DNA of 8,379 nucleotides from Bacillota bacterium (lineage in GTDB: Bacteria; Bacillota; Clostridia; Lachnospirales; Bianqueaceae): contig JAFUJY010000247.1 in the NCBI GenBank assembly GCA_017467985.1, positions 1 to 8,379 of the forward strand, given 5' to 3'. Shown here piece by piece: positions 1-7,165 of the stretch; within the stretch, counting starts at the first letter, position 1, and the number at the start of each line of letters is the position of its first letter. The position numbers were made by a program, and so were the translations under genes. The notes beneath the pieces are model-generated. The model did no database searches, was not told the origin of the DNA, and saw nothing but the letters and a program-made list of their open reading frames with translations.

Positions 1-358
1 TATGCCCCAGAAGCTGGGTCGTGAAGCCACCAAAGAAGTAATTAACGAGTGGAAGCTGAAGAAGGGAAGCGAAGCCAATCGTAAGGAGCAGGAGAAGCAG
101 GAAGCACTGCGTCTGGCTGCGGAACTGTCCAAGGCTAAGGTTGTAATCAATGTAAAGGGCGGCGAAGGGGGACGTCTGTTTGGTTCTGTAACCGCTAAGG
201 ATGTGGCCGATGCTCTGGAAAAGCAGATGAATGTAAAGGTGGATAAAAAGAAAATCCAGCTGAAGGACGGTATTAAGAGTGCCGGTACTTATGAAGTAGA
301 AATCAAACTGCATCCCGCTGCAACTGCAAAGGTGAATGTGCAGGTAGGCGTGCTGTAA
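1..358 (+). CDS. rplI: 50S ribosomal protein L9, 3' part (5' end outside window)
   Basis: This is the C-terminal 118 residues of bacterial ribosomal protein L9, a large-subunit protein that binds 23S rRNA through its N-terminal domain. The visible part starts at the end of that domain (MPQKLGREAT, matching the FKQGLAIEAT segment of Bacillus L9). It continues through the long charged connecting helix and reaches the C-terminal domain with the hallmark GGEGGRLFGS motif (about residues 53-62 of the visible part) and the KLHP turn near the end. From EAT to RLFGS the spacing equals that of Geobacillus L9 (55 residues). By that alignment about 30 residues are missing upstream, and the full protein would be about 148 aa, the normal length. 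The Met at base 2 is therefore internal and not a start codon. The stop is TAA at 356-358. dnaB follows after 38 bases, the common rplI-dnaB order in Firmicutes. Confidence 0.96.
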   Translation, partial: MPQKLGREATKEVINEWKLKKGSEANRKEQEKQEALRLAAELSKAKVVINVKGGEGGRLFGSVTAKDVADALEKQMNVKVDKKKIQLKDGIKSAGTYEVEIKLHPAATAKVNVQVGVL

Positions 359-362
359 TTCT

Positions 363-374
363 GAAGAAGGAGAG
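363..374 (+). promoter_or_regulatory. Purine-rich Shine-Dalgarno-like tract upstream of dnaB
   Basis: GAAGAAGGAGAG is a strong ribosome-binding sequence, but it lies about 23 bases before the first in-frame dnaB ATG (397). That is too far for ordinary spacing. It sits about 12 bases before an out-of-frame ATG at 386, which opens a four-codon frame (MRKP) whose TGA stop (398-400) overlaps the dnaB ATG. Either this mini-frame couples translation into dnaB, or the site is used with unusual spacing. Confidence 0.45.
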
Positions 375-396
375 GCTTATCGCTGATGCGAAAGCC

Positions 397-1776
397 ATGA
401 TGAAAAGTATGGCCGATGAAAAAATGACGCCCAGGGTACGCCCTCACAGCGAAGAAGCGGAGCAGGCAGTTCTGGGGTCCATGCTGATGGACCGGGATGC
501 GGTCAACACCGGCATGGAATTACTGATCGACGAAGATTTTTATAATGAACGCCATCGGATTATTTTTCGGGCAATGCAGGATTTGTATCGGGAAAACAGT
601 GCAATCGATCTGATTACATTGAAGAACCGACTGGATCAGGGAGATTTGCTGGAGAATATCGGTGGACTGGCTTATTTGGGTCAGATAGCAGCGGCGGTTC
701 CCAGTTCTGTCAATGCGAAGCATTATGCTCAGATTGTAAAAGAACGGGCGCAGTATCGCCGGATTATTTCCACCAGCGAGACGATGATCAATCATGGTTA
801 CGACATGAATATGTCTGTGTCCGAATTGTCCGAGAAGATGGAGCAGGAAGTATTCCGTATTCTGTCCAATCAAAACAACCAGGGCTTTTCCCATATTCAT
901 GATGTTTTGCTGGAGACTTATGAGGATATTGAAAAAATCGCCGGTAATCAGGGGGGGATCACTGGTGTTCCCACCGGTTTTGTGGATCTGGACCGGATGA
1001 CCACCGGTCTGCAGCCCACAGACTTGGTGCTGCTGGGAGCCCGTCCTTCCATGGGTAAGACTGCTTTTGCGCTGAATTTGATTCAGCATGCGGCGGTGCG
1101 GGAGCACAAAGTATGTGCGATTTTCAGTCTGGAAATGTCCAAAAAGCAGTTGGCCAATCGTTTGCTGTGTGCCGAGTCCCTGGTGGATTCTGAAAAAGTA
1201 CGAAGCGGTCGTCTGGAAAACGACGACTGGGAGAAGCTGTTGGGTGCCCTGGCACCTTTGTCCGAGGCGCCGATTTATATTGATGATACTCCAGGTATTA
1301 CGCTGGCGGAGCTGCGGTCTAAGTGCCGCAAGTTAAAGTTGGAGAAGGGACTGGACTTTATTATGATCGACTATCTGCAGTTGATGAGCGGTTCCAAGGG
1401 CTCCAATAACGGAGATAATCGTCAGCAGGAAATTTCTGAGATTTCCCGCGGCCTGAAGGCTTTGGCCCGCGAAATGAAGGCTCCGGTTCTGGCATTGTCC
1501 CAGTTATCCCGTGCCCTGGAGTCCCGTTCAGACCGTCGCCCCATGTTGTCTGACCTGCGTGAATCCGGAGCGATTGAGCAGGATGCAGACGTGGTAATGT
1601 TCCTGTACCGTGATGAATACTATAATAAGGATTCTAAGGATCATAACATTGCAGAAGTGATTATTGCTAAGCAAAGAAACGGTTCCACCGGTACGGTGAA
1701 GTTGGCATGGTTGGGCCAGTACACCAAGTTTGCCAACCTAGATCACTCTAGTTATCCGGAACAGGGAGGAGCATAA
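397..1776 (+). CDS. dnaB: Replicative DNA helicase DnaB
   Basis: This is the hexameric 5'-3' replicative helicase that unwinds DNA at the fork and works with primase. The 459 aa length is typical. The N-terminal collar domain spans about residues 15-115 (RPHSEEAEQAVLGSML opening). A helical linker follows, then the RecA-type ATPase at about 185-445. Walker A is GARPSMGKT (214-222) and Walker B is in IMIDYLQLM with Asp325. The LSQLSRALESR stretch and SGAIEQDADVVMFLYRD follow, and the C-terminal KQRNG (425-429) carries the conserved Lys/Arg finger region. No intein or frameshift is visible. ATGs at 397, 400 and 409 are all in frame. There is no in-frame ATG, GTG or TTG between the Shine-Dalgarno-like tract and 397, so the exact start is unsettled. 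The TAA stop shares its last A with the ATG of the next gene, which implies co-transcription and translational coupling. Confidence 0.97.
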   Translation: MMKSMADEKMTPRVRPHSEEAEQAVLGSMLMDRDAVNTGMELLIDEDFYNERHRIIFRAMQDLYRENSAIDLITLKNRLDQGDLLENIGGLAYLGQIAAAVPSSVNAKHYAQIVKERAQYRRIISTSETMINHGYDMNMSVSELSEKMEQEVFRILSNQNNQGFSHIHDVLLETYEDIEKIAGNQGGITGVPTGFVDLDRMTTGLQPTDLVLLGARPSMGKTAFALNLIQHAAVREHKVCAIFSLEMSKKQLANRLLCAESLVDSEKVRSGRLENDDWEKLLGALAPLSEAPIYIDDTPGITLAELRSKCRKLKLEKGLDFIMIDYLQLMSGSKGSNNGDNRQQEISEISRGLKALAREMKAPVLALSQLSRALESRSDRRPMLSDLRESGAIEQDADVVMFLYRDEYYNKDSKDHNIAEVIIAKQRNGSTGTVKLAWLGQYTKFANLDHSSYPEQGGA

Positions 1777-3143
1777 TGAAGACCAATTTTCTTGAAATTA
1801 GCGCAGCCAATGGCTGGGTTGAGGGTACATTACAAAATGTTGAATTAAACGATGCCGGCTGGATCCAGCTGGCGTCGGATGTTTTAGAAGGATATTACGA
1901 GTCGCCACAGATTCCTGCACCTTTGTTTGAGAATCTGGTGTGCTGCTGGAATGCAACAACCCCTAAGGGCTCCTGGGTGGAGTTGGAGGCAAGAGTCTAC
2001 TTGCCGGAAAAGGAAATGTGGAGTGTGTGGGGCAGTTGGGGATGTTGGAGTCCTTATATTGTTCGCCGCAATAACAGTGGCCGATATCCCAAGGAGGCCC
2101 CTCAAATCCGCATGAATTGCGATATTCTGGAGCCGCTGCTGGGAGCCGCTTCCATGCTGCAGGTGCGGGTGAAGCTCCATCGTGAAGAGGGAGTGGGCAG
2201 CCCGGTGCTGCGCCGTGTCACGGTAACGCTGCGCAACAAAATCCTGCCGGCGATTCCCTGTCGTGAGGAAGAACTGCCGGTTCTGCCGGAAAGCTGTGTG
2301 CTGGATACTCCGGCCTGCTCCCAGATGGTGCGGGATCCGGAAGTGGGTAACTGCATTTGCAATCCCACCACTGTGAGCGTACTGCTCAGTGATCGCGGAA
2401 ACCAAGTGCTGCCGGAGATTATGGCCCTGTCCACAGTGGATCTGATCGAAGGTTTCGGAAACTGGACTTATGTGATGGCAGGAGCCGGGATGTATGGTTA
2501 CCGGGCCTATGGACGATTTGGGGATTATGATCTGATTAAATCGGAGATCGCCGCTGGCCGCAGTGTGGGTGTAAGTGTTCATTATGCCAGGACCCTGGAA
2601 AAGGCGGCAGAGCGTGGTCTCCCTTATCTGGAGGGAGCGCCCTGCAACACGCCGGGACATATCCTGACAGTGAGGGGCTATGGTGTGGAAGATGGTCAGG
2701 AATATGTATATGTCAGCGATTCTGCAGCAGATTCAGACCCGGAGTGTCATCTGCGTTACCGCAAGGAGCAGTTCTTGCAGGCTTGGGAGGGACGCATGTG
2801 TTATCTGGTGGATACCCAGCCGGAGTGCCCGGCCATGATTCCGGAATTTGAATACTGTGATCTGGCTCAAGACGAAAAGGGAAAATATTATTTCGTTCAT
2901 GAAGGGCAGGAATATCCGGTGTATGCAGACATGCTCACCGGGAAAAAGTCCGAACCCCATAAAATGACGCTGATGATTCGTCAGCCGCAAGAATACTCTC
3001 AGCCTCGGATGGATGCCAATGACCTGTTCCAATACCCCCAAGTGGACGAAAATGGCCATTTTTTCCTGCCAGAAGGGGCCTGGACGGTGTATTTAATCAG
3101 TAATACTGGTCTTAGATACATGTCCCAGAAAAAGGTTTTGTAA
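1776..3143 (+). CDS. C39-like cysteine peptidase family protein
   Basis: This 455-residue protein resembles the peptidase C39-like family (papain-type fold). The N-terminal part (about 1-160) has the family's accessory-domain pattern, with FENLVCCWNATTPKGSW and tryptophan-rich strands near residues 82-92. The peptidase core runs from about 175 to 345. Its putative active site can be read by family pattern: oxyanion Gln183 in CSQM, nucleophile Cys195 in CICNPTT (family form WCSPTS), His295 in TPGHILTVRGYG, and Asp315 in VYVSDSAADSD. A C-terminal part of about 105 residues (350-455) is not recognised. There is no signal peptide, membrane segment or lipobox, so it is probably cytoplasmic, which is unusual for this fold. 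GGGAGGA at 1764-1770, inside the dnaB 3' end, is the ribosome binding site, 5 bases before the ATG. The gene overlaps the dnaB stop by one base, so the two are almost certainly co-transcribed. Substrate and role are unknown; a non-proteolytic role (acyltransferase or transglutaminase-like) is possible. Confidence 0.8.
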   Translation: MKTNFLEISAANGWVEGTLQNVELNDAGWIQLASDVLEGYYESPQIPAPLFENLVCCWNATTPKGSWVELEARVYLPEKEMWSVWGSWGCWSPYIVRRNNSGRYPKEAPQIRMNCDILEPLLGAASMLQVRVKLHREEGVGSPVLRRVTVTLRNKILPAIPCREEELPVLPESCVLDTPACSQMVRDPEVGNCICNPTTVSVLLSDRGNQVLPEIMALSTVDLIEGFGNWTYVMAGAGMYGYRAYGRFGDYDLIKSEIAAGRSVGVSVHYARTLEKAAERGLPYLEGAPCNTPGHILTVRGYGVEDGQEYVYVSDSAADSDPECHLRYRKEQFLQAWEGRMCYLVDTQPECPAMIPEFEYCDLAQDEKGKYYFVHEGQEYPVYADMLTGKKSEPHKMTLMIRQPQEYSQPRMDANDLFQYPQVDENGHFFLPEGAWTVYLISNTGLRYMSQKKVL

Positions 3144-3159
3144 TAATTTCATTTTTTAC

Positions 3160-3188
3160 TTGCAAAATCAGTGAAAATAGGATACAAT
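3160..3188 (+). promoter_or_regulatory. Sigma-A promoter of the ferredoxin gene
   Basis: A -35 box TTGCAA (3160-3165) and a -10 box TACAAT (3183-3188) are separated by exactly 17 bases, close to the vegetative sigma consensus. The expected transcript start is near 3195, giving a leader of about 40 bases. A small inverted repeat (CCGA 3196-3199 / TCGG 3206-3209) would form a weak 5' hairpin. No terminator is visible between the upstream peptidase gene and this promoter, so readthrough from the dnaB operon is also possible. Confidence 0.75.
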
Positions 3189-3235
3189 GAGACCACCGAG
3201 AGTAATCGGCAAGAATAATTAGGAGGTGCTGAATT

Positions 3236-3406
3236 ATGGCATATGTAATTAGTGAAGCTTGCATCAGTTGTGGTGCTTGTGCAGCAGAATGTCCCGTTGA
3301 GGCTATTAGCGAAGGTGCAGATCGTTACGAGATCAACCCCGATGTATGTATCGAGTGTGGTGCTTGTGCAGATGCTTGCCCCGTAAGCGCTCCCTCTGCT
3401 GAGTAA
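3236..3406 (+). CDS. Clostridial-type 2[4Fe-4S] ferredoxin
   Basis: This is a small cytoplasmic electron carrier of 56 residues, the standard length for clostridial ferredoxins. Two cluster-binding motifs are intact: CxxCxxCxxxCP with Cys9, 12, 15 and 19, and again with Cys38, 41, 44 and 48. The two halves show the usual internal pseudo-symmetry (ACISCGACAAECP and VCIECGACADACP). Such proteins shuttle low-potential electrons between enzymes such as pyruvate:ferredoxin oxidoreductase, hydrogenases and Rnf-type complexes. The ribosome binding site AGGAGGT (3221-3227) is 8 bases before the ATG. The gene has its own promoter upstream and an intrinsic terminator 12 bases downstream, so it appears to be a single-gene transcription unit that is strongly expressed. 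It has no evident functional link to either neighbour. Confidence 0.96.
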   Translation: MAYVISEACISCGACAAECPVEAISEGADRYEINPDVCIECGACADACPVSAPSAE

Positions 3407-3418
3407 TTTTACTTAATA

Positions 3419-3460
3419 AAAGAATTCTCTGGTTTGTACGAATCAGAGAATTTTTTTATT
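3419..3460 (+). terminator. Rho-independent terminator after the ferredoxin gene
   Basis: AATTCTCTG (3423-3431) pairs perfectly with CAGAGAATT (3444-3452). The stem extends inward through G-U and A-U pairs to a GTAC loop (3436-3439) and outward with the A-rich flank. A run of seven T (3451-3457) followed by ATTTT completes the signal. It ends the ferredoxin transcript and isolates the downstream lyase-like gene array from the housekeeping genes. Confidence 0.9.
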
Positions 3461-3490
3461 TTAAACAATTCATAAATAAAAAATGGATTA

Positions 3491-3506
3491 TTCTGAAGTT
3501 CTGAAG
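3491..3506 (+). repeat. Perfect tandem 8-bp repeat, possible regulator site
   Basis: TTCTGAAG occurs twice head to tail (3491-3498 and 3499-3506). Each unit contains the small palindrome TTCTGAA, so the pair also reads as alternating TTC and GAA half-sites. It ends 18 bases before the -35 box of the array promoter, a common location for an activator site. No known regulator can be assigned from sequence alone. Confidence 0.4.
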
Positions 3507-3524
3507 GTTTTTTGGGGAAAAAGA

Positions 3525-3553
3525 TTGTATTTCATTAAAAATTTAATTATAAT
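3525..3553 (+). promoter_or_regulatory. Sigma-A promoter of the lyase-like gene array
   Basis: A -35 box TTGTAT (3525-3530) and a perfect -10 box TATAAT (3548-3553) are separated by 17 bases. The expected start is near 3560, inside a short ATACAG direct repeat (3552-3563), giving a leader of about 45 bases before the first gene. No catabolite-responsive (cre) element was recognised around it. This is the only convincing promoter for the three downstream genes. Confidence 0.75.
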
Positions 3554-3593
3554 ACAGATACAGAAAGTTTTGTGCAATAATAGCTGAATATAT

Positions 3594-3600
3594 AAGGAGG
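3594..3600 (+). promoter_or_regulatory. Ribosome binding site of the first array gene
   Basis: AAGGAGG is a near-perfect Shine-Dalgarno sequence. It lies 5 bases before the ATG at 3606 and 8 bases before the second in-frame ATG at 3609. The second start therefore has the better spacing, and the true protein may be one residue shorter than annotated. Confidence 0.8.
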
Positions 3601-3605
3601 CAAGA

Positions 3606-6047
3606 ATGATGGTTGGAATGAAATGGATCAAGGAGAGAAACCAGAAAGTCGTGCCGGTAACCTTTGGTGTTCCGTGGGCAAAGGGAACGATGACAAGGGA
3701 TATATCATTGATGATGGTGGGAGAGGATGGGTTAGCGATTCCTGCCCAGGCAAAGACCATCGGATATTGGCCGGATGGATCAGTGAAGTGGACTGCCATT
3801 AGCTCGGTTGCAGATACAACGCAGAATTATAAGATTCAAGCAGGTCAAGGACCGGCTCCGGTGGAGGCGATCACAGCATCTGTGACCGAGAATGGTGTTC
3901 AGGTACAGGGTGGCATGATCTCTTGTGCCATTGAAACCGGTGAGATGTTAGTTCGTGGTCTGGTGAAAAAGGACGCATTTCCCGTTAGTGGCAAGTTAGT
4001 CACACTGATTGAAAACCGGGTCATGGAAGAGGATTATGAAAAGGCCGAAGTCTATCGTATGGAGGGCGTTACCCAAAAGGTGACTCTGGAAGAAGCAGGC
4101 CCGATCCGTGTGGTTGTTAAGGTGGACGGAGTTCATAAGGATGTGACCACCGGTCGTGAAGGATTTCCTTTTACATTGCGTTTTTATTTCTTTGCAGACA
4201 GCAATGAAATCAAGATCGTCCATACGTTCATTTATGACGGCAAGGAAGAAGAGGACTACCTGAAGGGAATTGCGCTGGAGTTGTATCCGGAGAAGACTGC
4301 AGAGCAGGATAGCTGGGAGACCGGTTATGTCATTGAGGATGATGTGTTCCGTGCAAAAGGAAATAACTTGTGTTTGTCCCAGGACTTCTGTGATCATTAT
4401 GCGATCATGGAAGGTGATCATATATTAAAGGAAGGAAATCGTTCACAGGGTACATTCTTCGTTGGAAATGAGCAAGGGGCCCTGGCAGCATCTGTAAAAG
4501 ATTTCTGGCAGAAGTCACCCATGGCCCTGGAAGTGCAGGAGGCAGTCCTGACGGTATGGTTGTGGAGCCGTTACACCGAGGCCATGGATTTCAGAGCCTA
4601 TGATACAGTAACTCATATCTATTCCTATGGTGGCATTTTGAATCATCCCCAGGGCATTGCCAATACCAATGAGATCTATCTGAAGTTGTATGATGCAATG
4701 CCGGCTCAGCAGGATGTGATGGACTTTGCAGCGGACGTACAGAGCGAGACACTGATGATTGCTGAAAGCATGGATGTATACGGAGAGACCAAGGCCTTTG
4801 GTGGTTTCTGGTATACGAAGGATGACAAATATAAGAATCCTCAATATGAAAAGGCGATCGGCAGCATTCAGAGATTCTATGCAAAGGAGATCGACCAACG
4901 TAAATGGTATGGTTTCTGGGATTACGGCGATATTATGCATACCTATGATCCTACTCGTCACATCTGGCGATATGATGTGGGTGGTTTTGCATGGACGAAT
5001 ACGGAGTTTTGCCCCAGTTATGCAAACTGGTTGGTCTTCCTGCGTACCGGTGATTATGATATTTATCGTTATTCTCGGGCCATGAGCCGTCATTGCAGTG
5101 AAGTAGATATTTACCATACAGGCAAGTTTGCATCACTGGGCTCCAGACATAATGTGCGGCATTGGGGCTGTAGTTCGAAGGAAGTTCGAATCTCCATGGC
5201 CGGTCATTTTCGGTATCTGTATTTCCTGACAGCGGATGAGCGTATCGGCGATGTGATGGACGAGGTGAAGGATTCGGATTTTACCACGTTGATCAAAGAT
5301 CCTATGGACATTTATTTTGATCCCCATCCCGGATATTCTCACTGCAGAACCGGCCCGGACTGGACCGCGTTCCTGAGTAACTGGATGACTCGTTGGGAGC
5401 GTACGGAAGATCCTAAGTACAGGAAAAAACTGCTGGATAGTATTGAATCCATCAAGCAGGCTCCCCTGGGATTGTCTTCCGGTTCCACCTTCCATTATGA
5501 GCCGGAGACCGGAAAGATGTATTATATGGGAGATCCTAAGTATCTTGGACATACCCATCAGGGTGACGGTAACTACCAGCAGCATATGGTGGTGATGTTT
5601 GGTGGAGCAGAAGTTTGGTTCGAACTGTGTGAATGGTTGGAGGATGAAAAGTTCAACGAAATGGTGGCGGATTTTGGTGAATATTATGGAATGACGCCGG
5701 AGGAACGAAATGTAAAGTCCCACGGACTTTTTAATGAAACCAATGATGCTTGCTGGACCAATAACTGTGGACGTATGACCGCCTATGCGGGTTACTATTT
5801 TGACAGTGATCGTTATATGGAGACCGGCTGGGAGAGTCTGGCACCTAAGGATCCGAAGTTTGCAGATACCTCCGTGGTGAATATGGCCATTGATGATGAA
5901 GGTAATATGATTCGTTTGGACGTTCCTGCCATTGATTCTCCTTATCCCCTGCGGGAAGTGGTGAATATGACCACCAATACATCTGCTCAGTGGAGTATGA
6001 GTTATATGGAAGTATCACACTTTGCGGAACAGCGCGGTGAGAAATAA
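3606..6047 (+). CDS. PcRGLX/PL26-like polysaccharide lyase family protein (full length)
   Basis: This 813-residue protein has the three-part layout of the exo-rhamnogalacturonan lyase PcRGLX (family PL26). The RIFT barrel (about 6-85) shows VPVTFGVPWAKGT, then IPAQ, then the hallmark WPDGSVKW (55-62). The central beta-sandwich (about 90-380) contains the SVKDFWQKSPMALEV motif (296-310). The alpha/alpha toroid (about 400-800) is rich in Trp, Tyr and His, including RHNVRHWG (514-521) and GHTHQGDGNYQQH (648-660), likely active-cleft residues. Characterised relatives release unsaturated products from rhamnogalacturonan chain ends by beta-elimination; the substrate here is inferred only from family resemblance. 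There is no signal peptide, so it is probably cytoplasmic and would act on imported oligosaccharides. It is the first gene of an operon-like block; the next gene starts 40 bases after its stop, with no terminator seen between. A related RIFT-barrel family with another substrate remains possible. Confidence 0.75.
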   Translation: MMVGMKWIKERNQKVVPVTFGVPWAKGTMTRDISLMMVGEDGLAIPAQAKTIGYWPDGSVKWTAISSVADTTQNYKIQAGQGPAPVEAITASVTENGVQVQGGMISCAIETGEMLVRGLVKKDAFPVSGKLVTLIENRVMEEDYEKAEVYRMEGVTQKVTLEEAGPIRVVVKVDGVHKDVTTGREGFPFTLRFYFFADSNEIKIVHTFIYDGKEEEDYLKGIALELYPEKTAEQDSWETGYVIEDDVFRAKGNNLCLSQDFCDHYAIMEGDHILKEGNRSQGTFFVGNEQGALAASVKDFWQKSPMALEVQEAVLTVWLWSRYTEAMDFRAYDTVTHIYSYGGILNHPQGIANTNEIYLKLYDAMPAQQDVMDFAADVQSETLMIAESMDVYGETKAFGGFWYTKDDKYKNPQYEKAIGSIQRFYAKEIDQRKWYGFWDYGDIMHTYDPTRHIWRYDVGGFAWTNTEFCPSYANWLVFLRTGDYDIYRYSRAMSRHCSEVDIYHTGKFASLGSRHNVRHWGCSSKEVRISMAGHFRYLYFLTADERIGDVMDEVKDSDFTTLIKDPMDIYFDPHPGYSHCRTGPDWTAFLSNWMTRWERTEDPKYRKKLLDSIESIKQAPLGLSSGSTFHYEPETGKMYYMGDPKYLGHTHQGDGNYQQHMVVMFGGAEVWFELCEWLEDEKFNEMVADFGEYYGMTPEERNVKSHGLFNETNDACWTNNCGRMTAYAGYYFDSDRYMETGWESLAPKDPKFADTSVVNMAIDDEGNMIRLDVPAIDSPYPLREVVNMTTNTSAQWSMSYMEVSHFAEQRGEK

Positions 6048-6087
6048 TTGGTGTTAGAACAATTCTGGTGAAAGCGAGGTAAAAAGT

Positions 6088-7152
6088 ATGAGTATAGATA
6101 CAAATAATAGTGGGAACTTAATTGTGCTGCAGGAAAACTGTGGTGTTGTCAGTGTGGAGAATGATCTGCTCATGTGCCGCATTGAAGCTGGTTCAGATAA
6201 GTTGTTCAACACTCTGGTGCGTAAGCAGACCGGTCAGGGTCCGCTGAGCGGCAGTTTGGTAGGTTATATTCAGCAGGAGAAAAAGGAAGCTGGTGTTGAG
6301 ACCTACGAGAATTACAAGTTTACCGGTGTAACCGAGAAGGTAACGGTGGAGCAGGCCGATGGTAAGCGGGCTGTAATCAAAGTGGAAGGAACACACAAAG
6401 TCCTAAAGACGGGAGCAACCGTGGTTCCTTATGTGATCTATTTGTGCTTTAGTGCAGACAGTGACGAGATCGTGATGAAGCATTATTTTGAATATGCCGC
6501 AGGAGCAGATGGCGAGACGCTGCGGGGGATTGCCGTGGAATTGACTATGGCTGTTGCAGGATCCCTTCATAATCGTCATGTGGGTTTTGTATGCGAGACC
6601 GGTATGTTCTACGAAGGTGTACAGCCCATGTATGTAGGCAGCGGCATTTGGGGTAAAAAGAATCCCAAGAAGAATAACGGCGGTGTGGATGAACGGGTAC
6701 TGATGTATGAACGTCAGCAGTTGGATGGACAGTTCGTGACCATCGACATGGAAGAATTTGCTGATTTTGCTGAGATCGTAGAGGACAATGCATCCTTTAC
6801 CAACTTCCGTCTGACCCAGAATTCCGGCGAGAATTACGTGATCACCAAGTGTGCGAAGCCTGGTTGTGCCTATATTACAGCGGTTCAGGGTACACGCAGT
6901 CAGGGAACCATGTTTGTGGGCAGTGAAGCAGGTATTATTGCCGCAGGTGTTAAGGATTGCTGGCAAAAGTCTCCTATGACCCTGGAAGTGAAGGGGATGA
7001 CCACCGATGAGGCGGTGGTGACTTTGTGGCTTGTAAGTCGTTATGCTCAAAAGAAAAATTATTCTAATGAGAATAAGGTGTACCTAAAACTTTTTGCAGA
7101 AATGCCCGGAAAGCAGCCCATTGTGGATTTTGCGGCAAAGCTCAATCAATAA
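6088..7152 (+). CDS. Stand-alone central-domain paralogue of the PcRGLX-like proteins
   Basis: This 354-residue protein corresponds only to the central beta-sandwich of its neighbours. There is no RIFT barrel before it and no toroid after it. The clearest match is RSQGTMFVGSEAG...VKDCWQKSPMTLEV (270-301), where 24 of 32 residues equal those of the upstream full-length protein by hand alignment. It has about 80 extra residues before this motif (about 185-265, including the basic stretch KKNPKKNNGG). It lacks about 22 residues after it: the SRY...VYLKLF stretch skips the neighbours' DFRAYDT...SYGG...NHP loop. The protein ends at PIVDFAAKLNQ, matching the neighbours' domain boundary (DFAADVQ). 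A GCGAGGT site (6074-6080) precedes the ATG by 7 bases. The frame is clean, which argues against a pseudogene. It lacks the putative catalytic toroid, so a binding, scaffolding or regulatory role is more likely than catalysis. No signal peptide is seen. Confidence 0.7.
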   Translation: MSIDTNNSGNLIVLQENCGVVSVENDLLMCRIEAGSDKLFNTLVRKQTGQGPLSGSLVGYIQQEKKEAGVETYENYKFTGVTEKVTVEQADGKRAVIKVEGTHKVLKTGATVVPYVIYLCFSADSDEIVMKHYFEYAAGADGETLRGIAVELTMAVAGSLHNRHVGFVCETGMFYEGVQPMYVGSGIWGKKNPKKNNGGVDERVLMYERQQLDGQFVTIDMEEFADFAEIVEDNASFTNFRLTQNSGENYVITKCAKPGCAYITAVQGTRSQGTMFVGSEAGIIAAGVKDCWQKSPMTLEVKGMTTDEAVVTLWLVSRYAQKKNYSNENKVYLKLFAEMPGKQPIVDFAAKLNQ

Positions 7153-7165
7153 GGGGGGCACGATA

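Noticed and set aside
951..957. G7 tract inside dnaB as a possible phase-variable slippage site
   Set aside because: The gene is essential and the tract encodes ordinary residues in a linker before the ATPase domain; a single G7 run without other signs is not evidence for phase variation.
520..1107. Long open frame on the - strand (195 codons) inside dnaB
   Set aside because: It is fully antisense to the conserved dnaB coding region, has low-complexity His/Gln/Ile-rich composition and matches no recognisable family; it is a shadow of codon bias.
1884..2660. 258-codon open frame on the - strand inside the peptidase gene
   Set aside because: The + strand frame carries coherent C39-like motifs across this stretch; the antisense product has no recognisable domain and no supported start site.
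3407..3605. Possible small RNA or riboswitch in the gap between ferredoxin and the array
   Set aside because: The only stable structure seen is the ferredoxin terminator; the array leader is about 45 bases, too short for a known riboswitch, and shows no recognised aptamer pattern.
4515..5723. Several antisense open frames inside the first array gene
   Set aside because: They overlap the well-supported 813-residue frame, and their products show shadow-type composition with no motifs.
6088..7152. Middle array gene as a pseudogene fragment of a full-length copy
   Set aside because: It has its own ribosome binding site, a clean 354-codon frame ending at a domain boundary, and no trace of RIFT barrel or toroid sequence in the short flanking gaps.
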